Assembly: GCF_027105055.1 (NCBI RefSeq)
Contig: NZ_CP114264.1
Span: 806,001 to 870,000, forward strand
From: Acinetobacter sp. TR3
GTDB taxonomy: Bacteria > Pseudomonadota > Gammaproteobacteria > Pseudomonadales > Moraxellaceae
Direction of reading: 5' to 3'
Length of the DNA stretch: 64,000 bases
The position numbers were made by a program, and so were the translations under genes. Shown here one piece after another: positions 9,091-19,916 of this stretch; positions within the stretch are counted from its first letter, which is position 1; the number at the start of each line of letters is the position of its first letter. A model generated the notes under the pieces. That model made no database searches. It worked only from the letters and a program-made list of their open reading frames with translations, and was not told the DNA's origin.

Positions 9091-9116
9091 AAAAAGGCCG
9101 CCGTAGCGACCTTTTT
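9091..9116 (-). terminator. Terminator of pckG
   Basis: On the minus strand, AGGTCGCTACGGCGGCCT-type stem-loop followed by TTTTT, about 14 bp beyond the pckG stop. Confidence 0.7.
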
Positions 9117-9129
9117 ATGTCAATTATGA

Positions 9130-10959
9130 TTAAGCAGATTTAACAGCTGCTAATAATTCATTTTGACGATCTTTAAGTGCTTGTGGTAAACGATCACCGA
9201 GTTTAGTAAATAACTCAGTGTGGCTTTCAAGCTCTTTGATCCATTGGTCTTTGTCTTGTGCTGTAACAGTTTCGAATTGTTCTTTAGAGAAGTCGATACC
9301 TGTCCAGTTCAACTGTTCGTAAGTTGGAACATAACCGATTGGTGTTTCAGTCGCTTCAGCACGACCTTCACAACGATCAATAATCCACTCAAGAACACGC
9401 ATGTTTTGACCGAAACCAGGCCATACGAAGTTGCCTTCAGCATCGCGACGGAACCAGTTTACATTGAAGATTTTTGGTAATTTGTTACCAGCAGCTTCTG
9501 CTTTAGCGCCAACTTCTTGACCAAGTTGTAACCAGTGACCAAAGTAGTCAGCCATGTTATAACCAGCGAAAGGAAGCATTGCAAATGGGTCACGGCGAAC
9601 AATACCTTGTTGACCAACAGCAGCAGCAGTTGTTTCTGAACCCATTGTTGCAGCTTTATAAACGCCATCAACCCAGTCAAAAGCTTCAGTTACTAAAGGT
9701 ACTGTATCTGCACGACGACCACCGAAGATGAATGCAGAGATTGGTACACCTGCTGGATTTTCCCAGTCAGCATCAATAGAAGGGCATTGACCAGCTGAAA
9801 CTGTAAAGCGAGCATTTGGATGAGCCGCTTTTTCACCTTCAACGTGAGGCTGACCTTTCCAGTTGGTTAAGTTTGCTGGAACTTCTTTAGAAAGACCTTC
9901 CCACCAAATTTCACCGTTATCTGTTACAGCAACGTTCGTATAGATAACATCTTTAGTTAATGTCGCCATACAGTTCGGGTTGGTTTTGGTATTTGTACCA
10001 GGTGCAACACCGAAGAAACCTGCTTCTGGATTGATTGCATATAAACGACCATCTTCACCTGGTTTGATCCAAGCAATATCGTCACCTACAGTTTCAATCT
10101 TCCAACCTTCATAACCTGCTGGTGGAATCAACATAGCAAAGTTCGTTTTACCACATGCAGAAGGGAATGCCGCAGCGATGTAGTGTTTCTCACCTTGTGG
10201 ATTGGTTACGCCTAAAATAAGCATGTGCTCAGCTAACCAACCTTGCTCACGACCCATTGCAGAAGCAATACGTAAAGCTAGGCATTTTTTACCAAGTAAA
10301 GCATTACCACCATAACCAGAACCGTAAGACCAGATTTCACGAGTTTCTGGGTAATGAACAATGTATTTTTCATTGTTACATGGCCAAGCGACATCTTTTT
10401 GACCATCTTTCAATGGAGCAGCAACCGTATGAACACATGGGATAAACTCACCATCTGTACCTAATACGTCATAAACTGCTTTACCCATACGCGCCATTTT
10501 TGTCATGCTGACAGCAACGTAAGGTGAATCTGTTAATTCGATACCGATGTGTGCAATATGGCTTCCTAAAGGACCCATAGAGAAAGGAACGACGTACATG
10601 GTACGACCTTCCATTGCGCCATCAAATAAGCCGTTTAATTTCGCACGCATTTCAGCAGGCGCAACCCAGTTGTTTGTTGCACCAGCATCTTCTTGATTTT
10701 CAGAGCAGATATATGTGCGATCTTCAACACGAGCAACATCAGAAGGGTCAGAATTTGCAAGATAAGAACCAGGATGTTTTTCTTGGTTAAGTTGTTGCAT
10801 GGTGCCGTTAGCGATCATCAAGTCGATCAGACGTTGATATTCTTCCGCGCTTCCGTCACACCATTCGATTTTTGCTGGTTTGGTTAATTTTGCAATTTCT
10901 TCCACCCATGCAATAAGCTTAGGGTGACGAACGAATTCTGGTGCGTTCACTTGGGTCAT
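9130..10959 (-). CDS. pckG: Phosphoenolpyruvate carboxykinase (GTP)
   Basis: Converts oxaloacetate plus GTP to phosphoenolpyruvate, GDP and CO2, the first committed gluconeogenic step when cells grow on organic acids. It is 609 aa, typical of the GTP-dependent class. The kinase P-loop with its reactive Cys, [14 protein letters not shown], is at about residues 274-287. [15 protein letters not shown] lies near 415-430, and [14 protein letters not shown] is in the C-terminal third. It is a single-gene unit with its own terminator and a long upstream gap. A GTP-type rather than ATP-type enzyme is usual in Acinetobacter. Confidence 0.97.
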   Translation of the reverse strand: MTQVNAPEFVRHPKLIAWVEEIAKLTKPAKIEWCDGSAEEYQRLIDLMIANGTMQQLNQEKHPGSYLANSDPSDVARVEDRTYICSENQEDAGATNNWVAPAEMRAKLNGLFDGAMEGRTMYVVPFSMGPLGSHIAHIGIELTDSPYVAVSMTKMARMGKAVYDVLGTDGEFIPCVHTVAAPLKDGQKDVAWPCNNEKYIVHYPETREIWSYGSGYGGNALLGKKCLALRIASAMGREQGWLAEHMLILGVTNPQGEKHYIAAAFPSACGKTNFAMLIPPAGYEGWKIETVGDDIAWIKPGEDGRLYAINPEAGFFGVAPGTNTKTNPNCMATLTKDVIYTNVAVTDNGEIWWEGLSKEVPANLTNWKGQPHVEGEKAAHPNARFTVSAGQCPSIDADWENPAGVPISAFIFGGRRADTVPLVTEAFDWVDGVYKAATMGSETTAAAVGQQGIVRRDPFAMLPFAGYNMADYFGHWLQLGQEVGAKAEAAGNKLPKIFNVNWFRRDAEGNFVWPGFGQNMRVLEWIIDRCEGRAEATETPIGYVPTYEQLNWTGIDFSKEQFETVTAQDKDQWIKELESHTELFTKLGDRLPQALKDRQNELLAAVKSA

Positions 10960-11356
10960 GGTGATGCCTTTTTAAAGTGTGTACGACGTACAATTCTATT
11001 CATTGGATGACAATGAAAATAGATGAAGTAAAAAAAGTGGCTGTATTAAAGCATAAAATCGTAAAAAAAATAAGACTACCGTGCTTAATAGAGTCTTAAT
11101 CTAAGAGTGTATACTTATGGGTAACATATTGTTTTTGCGTAAATTGAGTATTTTTTAGTTCTATATGTAATTTTTTTATGTGTATTATTTTTATTTTAAA
11201 TTATTATTAAAAACAATTAGATAGATTTGTTTATTTTTTTTTGAGAATTATTATTGATAAATTGAATAATGCTCATCCAAAATTTACATAAACAAACTTT
11301 TAATTGTTGATTTTATAAACAAAAATACTGGTGATTTATCTTTAAGGCTGTTACGT
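10960..11356. promoter_or_regulatory. Divergent intergenic region between pckG and the lipid kinase gene
   Basis: About 400 bp of very AT-rich DNA between divergently transcribed genes. It must hold both promoters. I could not single out a convincing operator. No small gene or clear RNA structure is seen. Confidence 0.5.
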
Positions 11357-12295
11357 ATGATTCAGAATTTACGGCCCTTGTCCATAATTTACAATCAAAA
11401 ATCTGGCTTTCATGCAGCACAGCAAGAAGACCAGTATGAAGCTCTTATGGCTTTTTGGAGTCAGAAAGGATTTGAAATTCAGGTGTTTGAATTAAATTCG
11501 CACATGAATTTTGATGAAATGATGAATAATGTTTTATCTCGACATCAACAGGAGGATGCGCGTGGGGTAGTTGTTGCTGCAGGTGGTGATGGTACATTAA
11601 ATGCCGTAGCAAAAAAGTTAATGCATACCAATATTCCAATGGGAATAATGCCCTTAGGTACGTTTAATTATGTTGCACGTGCTTTAGATATTCCGATTGA
11701 TGTGGCTCTAGCAGCAGAAGTAATCGCAGTGGGTCAACCGCGCGAAGTTCATGTTGCAACGATTAATGATCAAATTTATTTGAACAATGCCAGTTTAGGT
11801 TTGTATCCTTTATTCATTAAGAAGCGTGAACTTTATAACCAGTATTTAGGGCGCTTTCCATTACATGCTTATACTTCGGCGTTAGATGTGTTACTGCGCG
11901 AACATAAATCATTAAAACTCGCACTCACTGTGGATGGGAAAAAATATCCTGTAGCTACTCCGTTAATATTCTTTGGTAATAATCAGTTGCAATTAGAGGA
12001 TATGAAATTAAGAGTTGCCGAGTGTGCTGCAAAAGGCAAGTTAGCTGGAGTTGTTGTTGCTAAAAGTGACCGAATCAGTTTATTAAAAATGCTATGGAAA
12101 CTTGTTCAAGGTGAAATTGATCAAGCATCGGACGTCTATTCTTTTTGTGCCGAACAAATACAGGTTGACTGTAAAAAGGCCAAACTTACTGTTGCAGTCG
12201 ATGGGGAATTAGTGGATATGCAACCACCTTTAAAATTCTCAGTAAAAAAAACAGCCTTGAAAGTGATGGTTCCAAATGTTGTTACACCTATCTGA
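11357..12295 (+). CDS. Diacylglycerol kinase catalytic-domain lipid kinase (YegS/DagK-like)
   Basis: 312 aa. The diacylglycerol kinase catalytic domain occupies the N-terminal half, with the nucleotide-binding motif AAGGDGTLNAVAKKL at about residues 73-87 and GIMPLGTFNYVARAL at about 96-110. The C-terminal beta-rich domain ends in VDGELVDM, as in YegS-like kinases. The family phosphorylates lipid substrates such as diacylglycerol at the membrane; the substrate here is not evident. It overlaps the next gene by 20 bp, so the two are probably translationally coupled. Confidence 0.88.
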   Translation: MIQNLRPLSIIYNQKSGFHAAQQEDQYEALMAFWSQKGFEIQVFELNSHMNFDEMMNNVLSRHQQEDARGVVVAAGGDGTLNAVAKKLMHTNIPMGIMPLGTFNYVARALDIPIDVALAAEVIAVGQPREVHVATINDQIYLNNASLGLYPLFIKKRELYNQYLGRFPLHAYTSALDVLLREHKSLKLALTVDGKKYPVATPLIFFGNNQLQLEDMKLRVAECAAKGKLAGVVVAKSDRISLLKMLWKLVQGEIDQASDVYSFCAEQIQVDCKKAKLTVAVDGELVDMQPPLKFSVKKTALKVMVPNVVTPI

Positions 12296-13031
12296 TCTAC
12301 ATTTTGGTACTGAACGTGAAGAATGTATTCAAGCGATACGACTGTTTTGCCAACAAAAAGGCCCAGAGGCAATTGTAATCAGTGGCGATTTAACCCAGCG
12401 TGCGCGTTTCAAGCAATTTTATGATTGCCGTCAGTTTTTAGATTCTTTGCATATTCCATATCTTGTTGTGCCGGGTAATCATGATATTCCGCTTTATCAT
12501 GTCTGGAATCGCTTCTTCTCTCCATTTGTACGTTACCAAGCATTTTTTGGCCGTTTAGAGTCCACTTTAGAAACGGAGCATTTTTATATTGTTGGCATGA
12601 ATAGTATTCGTCGGAGATACCACACCCGAGGGCATATTTCCCTTGAGCAAATTCATGAAACGGATACCAAGCTAAAAAATGCACCCAAAAATAAAATAAA
12701 ATTGGTCACTTTCCATCAGCCTTTTTATACCTTCCCAAATGAGCATGGAGATAAGGATTGTCCTGTGCTTGCTAAAATTGCATTAGAACGTTGGGGTGAG
12801 ACAGGGTTGTTTGGTTTATTACATGGGCATCTACACAAAGTTGCTGTTCATGATTTAAATCAAATTTTTCAATTGGGATTCAACCATCCTATTTTAGATA
12901 TTCATGCTGGAACAGCAACTTCAAATCGTTTGCGTTTTGGGTTTTCAAATAGTTTTAACGTGATTTTAGATGACGGAACAATTGAGCATTATTGGTTTGA
13001 TGAAAAACAGAAAATCTTTCTTCGATCATGA
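12276..13031 (+). CDS. Calcineurin-like metallophosphoesterase
   Basis: 251 aa cytoplasmic hydrolase with all metal-binding motifs in order: DLHFG (DxH, residues 7-11), GDLTQR (about 37-42), VPGNHDIP (GNH, about 64-71), a His in TFHQPF (about 148-153) and GHLHK (about 187-191). The family cleaves phosphodiesters or phosphomonoesters such as cyclic nucleotides. The ATG lies inside the lipid kinase gene, giving a two-gene operon. It is upstream of groES, but the heat-shock promoter lies after it, so groESL need not depend on it. Confidence 0.9.
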   Translation: MLLHLSDLHFGTEREECIQAIRLFCQQKGPEAIVISGDLTQRARFKQFYDCRQFLDSLHIPYLVVPGNHDIPLYHVWNRFFSPFVRYQAFFGRLESTLETEHFYIVGMNSIRRRYHTRGHISLEQIHETDTKLKNAPKNKIKLVTFHQPFYTFPNEHGDKDCPVLAKIALERWGETGLFGLLHGHLHKVAVHDLNQIFQLGFNHPILDIHAGTATSNRLRFGFSNSFNVILDDGTIEHYWFDEKQKIFLRS

Positions 13032-13108
13032 AATGCTGCTTAATTCGGCAAGATCATGTGATTGTGTTGAAAAAAACATCTTTAAATAGATTTTTTTTTA
13101 ATTTCCCC

Positions 13109-13134
13109 CTTGAAGCCATTTTTTTTAACCCCAC
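13109..13134 (+). promoter_or_regulatory. Sigma-32 heat-shock promoter of groESL
   Basis: CTTGAAG (13109-13115), 13 nt, then CCCCAC (13129-13134), closely fitting the sigma-32 consensus CTTGAAA-N11-16-CCCCATNT. It lies about 85 bp upstream of the groES start. Confidence 0.8.
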
Positions 13135-13219
13135 AAAAGTGGCATATCAAATTTTGTTATGGCGCTTTTGTCTTGTCATAACAATTTATCAAAAAAGACT
13201 AAGTCTGATGGAGTTAAAT

Positions 13220-13510
13220 ATGAGCAACATTCGTCCATTACATGATCGTGTTGTGATTCGTCGCGTAGAAGAAGAAACTAAAACGGCTGGTGGTATTTTA
13301 CTTCCAGGTTCTGCTGCTGAGAAACCTTCTCAAGGTGAAATCATTGCAGTAGGTAATGGTCAGATCACTGACAATGGCGTTCGTGCTTTAGACGTTAAAG
13401 TAGGTGACAAAGTATTGTTCGGTACTTATGCAGGTACAACGGTAAAAGTAAGTGGTGAAGAACTCTTGATCATGAAAGAGTCGGACATCTTAGCTGTGCT
13501 TGAAGGCTAA
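13220..13510 (+). CDS. groES: Co-chaperonin GroES
   Basis: 96 aa, forming the heptameric lid that caps the GroEL folding chamber. It starts [15 protein letters not shown]. The mobile loop [14 protein letters not shown] is at about residues 18-31, and the end [14 protein letters not shown] is typical. I chose the ATG at 13220 (GGAG upstream) rather than the frame that starts far upstream at 13028, because the extra residues are not GroES-like and would cover the heat-shock promoter. groEL follows 60 bp downstream in the same operon. Confidence 0.98.
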   Translation: MSNIRPLHDRVVIRRVEEETKTAGGILLPGSAAEKPSQGEIIAVGNGQITDNGVRALDVKVGDKVLFGTYAGTTVKVSGEELLIMKESDILAVLEG

Positions 13511-13552
13511 CTCGACACATAACTCAAATTTATTTTCAGATTCAGTATTTAA

Positions 13553-15205
<1,653 letters not shown>

Positions 15206-15265
15206 ACTGCTCACTGATATCTTAAGTTTTTGTAATTTAATATGATTTAAGATATTGATATTTAA

Positions 15266-15287
15266 CTTACTCACGATGTTACTCACA
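15266..15287 (+). other. Candidate left attachment site (attL) of the island
   Basis: A 22-bp sequence made of two copies of a TTACTCAC motif. It matches the segment at 39811-39832, next to the integrase gene, at 20 of 22 positions in the same orientation. It sits between the groEL stop and the groEL terminator. Confidence 0.5.
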
Positions 15288-15301
15288 TATGAGTTTGTTA
15301 C

Positions 15302-15336
15302 AAAAAAGGTCACAAATGTTATTTGTGACCTTTTTA
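15302..15336 (+). terminator. groEL terminator
   Basis: AAAGGTCACAAAT and ATTTGTGACCTTT pair around GTT, followed by T's. It is a strong intrinsic terminator and, by symmetry, potentially bidirectional. Confidence 0.85.
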
Positions 15337-15420
15337 ATTTTATAGACCTACTACATCTTTTAAAAAAGACGTCATTATATTAGATAAGAATTTAACTATT
15401 GGATGAATGAGAATATTCAA

Positions 15421-15452
15421 AAAAAGCGCCTGAGAAAAATCAGGCGCTTTTG
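15421..15452 (-). terminator. Terminator of the excisionase-like gene
   Basis: AAAGCGCCTGA and TCAGGCGCTTTT arms around an A-rich loop. On the minus strand it ends in a T-run, about 20 bp past the stop at 15472. Confidence 0.75.
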
Positions 15453-15471
15453 ACTTAGAGCAACATCTATT

Positions 15472-15687
15472 TCATTCTAACGTAAGAATTGAGTCTTCCT
15501 CATTTAGAATACAGGTAAGGACATAGCTATTAAGCCAGTAGTTTTTACGTCCATCTTTGATTGGTCTTTTCACGCGACCGGTTTTAATTCGATCATATAA
15601 CTCTTTTTCAGATATATTCATTCTTAATGCAAATTCCGCAGTTGATACACGTCGCTCTGTATTAGTAAGGTCTATAGATATACCCAT
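15472..15687 (-). CDS. Small helix-turn-helix protein, excisionase/AlpA-like
   Basis: 71 aa. RRVSTAEFALRMNISEKELY (about residues 12-31) followed by KTGRVKRPIKDGRKNYW is the winged HTH layout of AlpA/excisionase (HTH_17-type) proteins. I chose the Met at 15687 because AGGAGAG lies 6 nt upstream. Its position just inside the left repeat, with the integrase just inside the right one, fits a recombination directionality factor. Alternatively it could be a plain transcriptional regulator. Confidence 0.65.
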   Translation of the reverse strand: MGISIDLTNTERRVSTAEFALRMNISEKELYDRIKTGRVKRPIKDGRKNYWLNSYVLTCILNEEDSILTLE

Positions 15688-15909
15688 TAAATCTCTCCTA
15701 CAATATAATTTTAAGAGGAAATCTCTTGAACTGAAGGCTATCAAATTAATTAAAAAAAAGATGAGATATGTTTAAAAAATCAAAAAAAAGACTTATTTCT
15801 TTTATTATATCAGTAAATAATCTTTTGTTCGTTGTAGATAATAACAACGTCGACTGCTTAGCTCATTTAAAATAAATGAGCTAAACGTATAATGCTTTAT
15901 CTTTTAATT

Positions 15910-16611
15910 TTATTTCTTATTTTTAAAGGGATTATTGTGGTCTAATAAAATGACATTTTTCTTATTATTGAAATCTCTTCCTTTTTCTGAGAGTTTAAAT
16001 TGTTCAATTTCGGACTTTGAAAACAATTCTTTTCTAAAATAATCTTTAGTTTGATAAAGCTCTATCATTTTAAGTGTATTCTCAAGATAATTCATTTCAT
16101 TATTTTGTGATTTAAAAAATGATATAAGCACACTTCCCAGAAAAAATTTCTCATGATTCTCTTGCTTTCGATCTTTTATCTTCTTTTTTTCTTGTCTGTA
16201 AGGACTTTGAAATGAATTTTTGATTTCATTATGTGCTTTTTGTTTTATTAAATCAGGAACTCTTCGATTGTAGTTTCTTAGCATTTTTAATGCGATTTTT
16301 CTTCTTTCATCAGTCTGAAAAAACGGATATTCATAGCCACTATATTCAACGATATCATTTTCAATATCAGAGCGATCAGTCTTTTTGATTGAGCAGATAG
16401 TGTCCATTACTTCTTCTAATCTATTTAATTCTAAAACTTTATGATATTTATTCCTCAAATTTTTAATGTCTTCTTCTGTAAATTGATTTGCAGTTTTTGA
16501 TCGAATCAATTGTAGTATTAACTCATCTGAATGAGTACGTTTTGCTATTTGCCTCAAGTATGTTTCAACACTTAAAATAATTTCATCTACTGTTAATCTA
16601 GTTCTACCCAT
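15910..16611 (-). CDS. Hypothetical island protein
   Basis: 233 aa, strongly basic and helical, with a Lys/Arg-rich middle (about residues 135-150) and no membrane segment. I do not recognise a family. The N-terminus TRLTVDEIILSVETYLRQIA looks like a small helical DNA-binding or oligomerisation start. It lies between the excisionase-like gene and the hairpin-rich region before the relaxase, so an accessory role in mobilisation is possible but unproven. Confidence 0.6.
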   Translation of the reverse strand: MGRTRLTVDEIILSVETYLRQIAKRTHSDELILQLIRSKTANQFTEEDIKNLRNKYHKVLELNRLEEVMDTICSIKKTDRSDIENDIVEYSGYEYPFFQTDERRKIALKMLRNYNRRVPDLIKQKAHNEIKNSFQSPYRQEKKKIKDRKQENHEKFFLGSVLISFFKSQNNEMNYLENTLKMIELYQTKDYFRKELFSKSEIEQFKLSEKGRDFNNKKNVILLDHNNPFKNKK

Positions 16612-16751
16612 TTTTAAACCATCTGCATTTAAGAAAATGTTGGTATATCACAGAGTCTAAAAAAAAATTGTCATAAGTTGAGGTTTTCAAAAAAAACTAC
16701 TCTTCTGTTAGTTTTAACTGTTAATTTATGGCTGTTAATGGCGGGGCAGAT

Positions 16752-17022
16752 AAAAAATCTTTTTTGCGAATGCAAAAAAGATTTTTTATATCTCGTTTCC
16801 GTGTCTTTTAAATTTCGCTTCGCTCTCTTTAAAAGACACTTCTCCTCGTGCTGCGCAGCACTTTTAGTTTTAAGTAATTGATTATTAATTAATTTATGTG
16901 TTACTCATGTTTGTAGATTTACTGTTTCTACATAATTATTCATCTGTTACCACATACTTCAAATAATTAAGCTATTGTTTTTGTTGAAAAAATTAAAAAA
17001 AGTTGGTGTGGTGTTACTCATG
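16752..17022. other. Hairpin-rich region upstream of the relaxase, candidate oriT
   Basis: Three strong inverted repeats in a row: 16-bp arms at 16752-16767 and 16772-16787; 12-bp arms at 16801-16812 and 16828-16839; and the palindrome GTGCTGCGCAGCAC at 16848-16861. Two exact copies of GTGTTACTCATG follow at 16898-16909 and 17011-17022. It lies in a 516-bp gap before the relaxase gene, where an origin of transfer is expected. No nic site was identified. The direct repeats could instead be integrase arm sites, as they share TTACTCA with the candidate att repeat. Confidence 0.4.
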
Positions 17023-17092
17023 CGTTTTAATTGAAAATTTTTTTCATTTTTCTTCACGAAACGAATCATGAATTTTTAAAATTTTGTAGGAT

Positions 17093-17119
17093 CCGATATT
17101 CCAATTAAATTAATATCGG
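17093..17119 (+). promoter_or_regulatory. Inverted repeat at the relaxase start, candidate operator or translational hairpin
   Basis: CCGATATT (17093-17100) and AATATCGG (17112-17119) flank an AT-rich spacer. The right arm overlaps the GGAAG ribosome-binding site 8 bp before the relaxase ATG, so folding or protein binding would block expression. Confidence 0.45.
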
Positions 17120-17127
17120 AAGTAAAA

Positions 17128-18075
17128 ATGTATTATTTTCATTTAAGTCACAACGTTAAAGGTGAGAGTCAAATAAAATTGAGTGATGGTGATTCAAAGT
17201 ATCGACTCTCAAAAAGTGCATATCACTATATTACGCGTACTTTATATTTTTCAAAGCATAAAAGTGACATTGAAGAGCTTGAATATTGTGCATCTTATAA
17301 TATGCCGATTTGGTCTGAAAATAATCCTGAAAAGTTTTGGTATGCAGCAGATCAATATACAAGTGAGACTAGACGAACCTCATCACATATTACAATCGCT
17401 TTGCCAAAAGAACTGGATAAAAATCGCCGTATAGAGTTGTCTGAAAGATTAATGCATGAGTTTTGTGGTCAATATAAAATGCCATCAACAATCGCAATTC
17501 ATAATCATGTCGCCGCACTGGATGGAAGTTCTGAGCAACCACATTTACATTTATTATTTTCAGAAAAAAGTATGTTGGATAATATTCAACGTTCCCCAGA
17601 GCAGTTCTTTAAGCAATATCGTCAAAAAAATCCTGAAAAAGGAGGTGCATTAAAAATCACGGCTGATGTGCTTGGATTTGGTCGTAATATATTATTTCAC
17701 TACCGAACACAAACTGAAAAAATAATAAATGAATTTTTAGAAAAATATGCACCCACAAAAATTATAGAAATTCATGGTATGGAAATCGAAGTGAGCAGTG
17801 CAGTATCGTGCTTATCTAATGAAGATTATAATAAAAAACATGGAACCAATTTAAAAACAGTCCCACAAATTCCAAGGTCGTTACTCTATAGCACTGATCC
17901 AGAAGATCAAGACAAGGTAGCAGAATATAGAAAGAACATTTGGCAAATACGTCAAAACAACTTATGCGAACGCTATAAAAATGAGTATGAATTAGCCTTA
18001 GTTAGAAAACGTGAACAGCAAAATCAGAATAAGCCACAACTTGATCAATCTAACAATTTTGATTTTGACTTCTAA
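17128..18075 (+). CDS. MobA/MobL-family-like relaxase
   Basis: 315 aa. The N-terminal relaxase fold is suggested by the family's conserved tryptophan segment (KFWYAADQYTSETRRTSSHI, about residues 71-90), the strand ITIALPKELD and the HUH-like metal site QPHLHLLFSE (about residues 138-147, with HNHVAALDG just before). The family nicks oriT, becomes covalently attached to the DNA and allows mobilisation by helper conjugation systems. It is short, with no primase or helicase extension; the Asp/Asn-rich tail NNFDFDF ends the protein. No type IV secretion genes are present, so the element could at most be mobilised in trans. Confidence 0.7.
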   Translation: MYYFHLSHNVKGESQIKLSDGDSKYRLSKSAYHYITRTLYFSKHKSDIEELEYCASYNMPIWSENNPEKFWYAADQYTSETRRTSSHITIALPKELDKNRRIELSERLMHEFCGQYKMPSTIAIHNHVAALDGSSEQPHLHLLFSEKSMLDNIQRSPEQFFKQYRQKNPEKGGALKITADVLGFGRNILFHYRTQTEKIINEFLEKYAPTKIIEIHGMEIEVSSAVSCLSNEDYNKKHGTNLKTVPQIPRSLLYSTDPEDQDKVAEYRKNIWQIRQNNLCERYKNEYELALVRKREQQNQNKPQLDQSNNFDFDF

Positions 18076-18163
18076 TATATCCTCATCAATAAACCAAAGA
18101 TGATGACGGCTCACAAACAAGCTCAATGGAATGTATTATTCCTCCTTCAGCCTCTAATTAAAT

Positions 18164-18204
18164 CAGTTGATCTGTCTATATATATTCTATGGACGGATCA
18201 ACTG
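18164..18204. terminator. Hairpin between convergent relaxase and replication-like genes
   Basis: CAGTTGATCTGTC (18164-18176) and GACGGATCAACTG (18192-18204) pair at 12 of 13 positions around a TATATA-rich loop. It lies in the short convergent gap and is likely a bidirectional transcription stop, though it lacks a clear T-run. Confidence 0.4.
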
Positions 18205-18227
18205 AATTGGTCTTAGTGCAATTTGAC

Positions 18228-19079
18228 CTATTTCTTAAAATAGTTTTCCATCTGTAATTGTTCAAGCGTATGCCATTGATAACGCTCATGTCCTGCAAAA
18301 TTTTGTTTGATATATACAATGTGTTGAAGAATTCGCTTCTGATACTTTAACAGTTGTTGAATACGCTGATCATCATAAGCAATATCTACTCGTTGTTGCC
18401 TCAGTGCTTGATAAAAGCAGCGGTAGTCCATATCCATATTTTTTAATATTTCCTTGGATGCCGCAGGGTGGAGTGGTTGGCTTAATCCTGCAACTGAATA
18501 AGATTCACGCATGACAAAGTCGGGGCGTATACGGGATTCCTTTGCCACTTTTAATGTTGGTGCAAATGTATTTGATTTAACCTTGATATTTTGAAATGCC
18601 TGTTGAATCGAATTAATTAATGCACTCGGTTGAATAGTATGTGCTGTTGCTGGCTTTTGTAATCTTGGTGCAGCGACTGGAGCAGAAATGGGTGATTTCA
18701 CTTTAGCCTGATGATCTTGTTGACTGTCGACTTTGATGAATTGTTTGAGTTTCTTATAGTTAATCGTATAGAAATTGGTTTGTAGCCATTTATTCTGTGC
18801 TAATTTTTCAATCACAAGAATTCCAGCTTGCTTTAACTTTGCTACGATTCTTTTAATCGTTGAGATGCTATATACACCGAGCGTGGTTTGCCACTGTTCA
18901 TAACTATGGAACCAATACTTTTTTCCATTAAAGGTTTTTCCTTCGTTATTTTCTAAAAAGTAATGCAGCTTCTGTAAAAAATTGGCGGCAGCCACGCCAA
19001 ACGCTTTTGCAAGCGTTGGCGAAGCAATCAGAGGATAGTCTCCAGAAATCAGGAGGTTATTATTATTGGTCTTGGACAT
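18228..19079 (-). CDS. Replication-initiation-like winged-helix protein
   Basis: 283 aa from the Met at 19079 (GGGGCGA upstream). The N-terminal third reads like the winged-helix part of phage and plasmid replication proteins: LQKLHYFLEN, GKKYWFHSYEQWQTTLG, SISTIKRIVAKLKQAGILVI (about residues 35-103), with the last segment a recognition-type helix and wing. A Pro/Ala-rich linker follows, then a basic helical C-terminus. The start lies inside the previous gene (17-bp overlap), so translation is coupled. Its leader carries the C4-like antisense RNA arrangement. The replication role is inference. Confidence 0.6.
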   Translation of the reverse strand: MSKTNNNNLLISGDYPLIASPTLAKAFGVAAANFLQKLHYFLENNEGKTFNGKKYWFHSYEQWQTTLGVYSISTIKRIVAKLKQAGILVIEKLAQNKWLQTNFYTINYKKLKQFIKVDSQQDHQAKVKSPISAPVAAPRLQKPATAHTIQPSALINSIQQAFQNIKVKSNTFAPTLKVAKESRIRPDFVMRESYSVAGLSQPLHPAASKEILKNMDMDYRCFYQALRQQRVDIAYDDQRIQQLLKYQKRILQHIVYIKQNFAGHERYQWHTLEQLQMENYFKK

Positions 19080-19410
19080 GATTCGCCCCACGTAGCACAC
19101 GTTGTGCACGTTCAATCATCTTGTGACGTTGATGTGTACGAAATGCCCAGAGCGACGATAAATTGTTATTTTGATTGAGCTTTGCGACTTCAAGAATTTG
19201 CTCATCATTCATTTCATGCATACACTCACGAATAATTTGATGCGCTTGCTCAAGCTCATTGAGCAGGGAGTTTGCAGTATCAACCGCAATATAAAGATTG
19301 GCGAGTGTTTGACGCTGAGGGTTTGAAATAGTTTTGCCAAGTTCAACAATCAGTTGCGAGGCTAGTTTTTTGGGTGTGCAAGAGTTTGCACCATGAAGAA
19401 TTGCGTTCAT
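19063..19410 (-). CDS. Small helical protein, first gene after the C4-like leader
   Basis: 115 aa from the Met at 19410, which is preceded by AAGGAAA; an upstream in-frame Met at 19440 lies in the structured leader. It is all helical and contains no recognisable domain; HQIIRECMHEMNDEQ and FRTHQRHKMIERAQRVLRG are the most regular stretches. It overlaps the replication-like gene. By position it corresponds to the small gene under C4 control in P1-type immunity regions (icd), but no sequence similarity is claimed. Confidence 0.6.
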   Translation of the reverse strand: MNAILHGANSCTPKKLASQLIVELGKTISNPQRQTLANLYIAVDTANSLLNELEQAHQIIRECMHEMNDEQILEVAKLNQNNNLSSLWAFRTHQRHKMIERAQRVLRGANHVQDQ

Positions 19411-19439
19411 AGTCGTTTCCTTGTAGATAAGTTTTAACA

Positions 19440-19510
19440 CTTACCGCCAGCACTTTCCTACGGTGATGGTGGCAGCTTAACAGGAGTAGGAAATACCGTT
19501 CTACAAGGTA
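19440..19510 (-). promoter_or_regulatory. Structured leader, target of C4-like RNA 1
   Basis: On the minus strand it contains CTTGTAGA (19507-19500) and TTTCCTAC (19493-19486), each exactly complementary to segments of the RNA encoded just upstream. TTTCCTAC can instead pair with GTAGGAAA (19461-19454) further down, so two alternative folds exist ahead of the ribosome-binding site of the 19063-19410 gene. Confidence 0.5.
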
Positions 19511-19565
19511 CGGCCAGCATAAAGCTGTCCTGTCAAGCCGCCATAACGACAGCTAAACAATAGAC

Positions 19566-19656
19566 AAAAAAATAGTCGCATAAGCGACATTTGTTTGCGC
19601 TTGTAGATATTATCAGGTTTCCTACGCCTGAACACAGATTTTGCTGTGTAGAGTTA
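19566..19656 (-). ncRNA. C4-like antisense RNA 1
   Basis: Minus-strand RNA with hairpin ACACAG/CTGTGT, hairpin TCAGG/CCTGA whose loop holds CGTAGGAAA, the single-stranded TCTACAAG, and an intrinsic terminator (GTCGC-loop-GCGAC, then T's, 19588-19566). The two 8-nt segments GTAGGAAA and TCTACAAG complement two segments of the downstream leader in antiparallel order, the hallmark of the phage P1/P7 C4 RNA design. A TTGACA box (19685-19680) lies upstream; the -10 is poor. Confidence 0.5.
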
Positions 19657-19916
19657 GCTTAACTGGGTATCGCTTGAGCTGTCAACGCTGTAATGGGATC
19701 TTTTTACATATCTTCACATTAATTAATTGATTGATTCTGCTGGAGATATTTTTAATTTCTGACGGCTGGGAATTTGATTGTGAAACGAACATATAGCTGT
19801 GTATTGAGCACAAACTTTAATGTTTGATGTGTTTTAAAAGAAGTGATGCAAATGATGATCAGAATTTCTAATCAAGCAAATTGAAGCTGATTCGCTAAAA
19901 GAATGAGTTAAATAAA

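Noticed and set aside
13028..13219. N-terminal extension of the groES frame
   Set aside because: It would cover the sigma-32 promoter, and its residues do not resemble GroES; the internal ATG has the ribosome-binding site.
16678..16881. 67-codon open frame over the hairpin region
   Set aside because: It consists mostly of inverted-repeat sequence and ends without any domain; treated as structure, not a gene.
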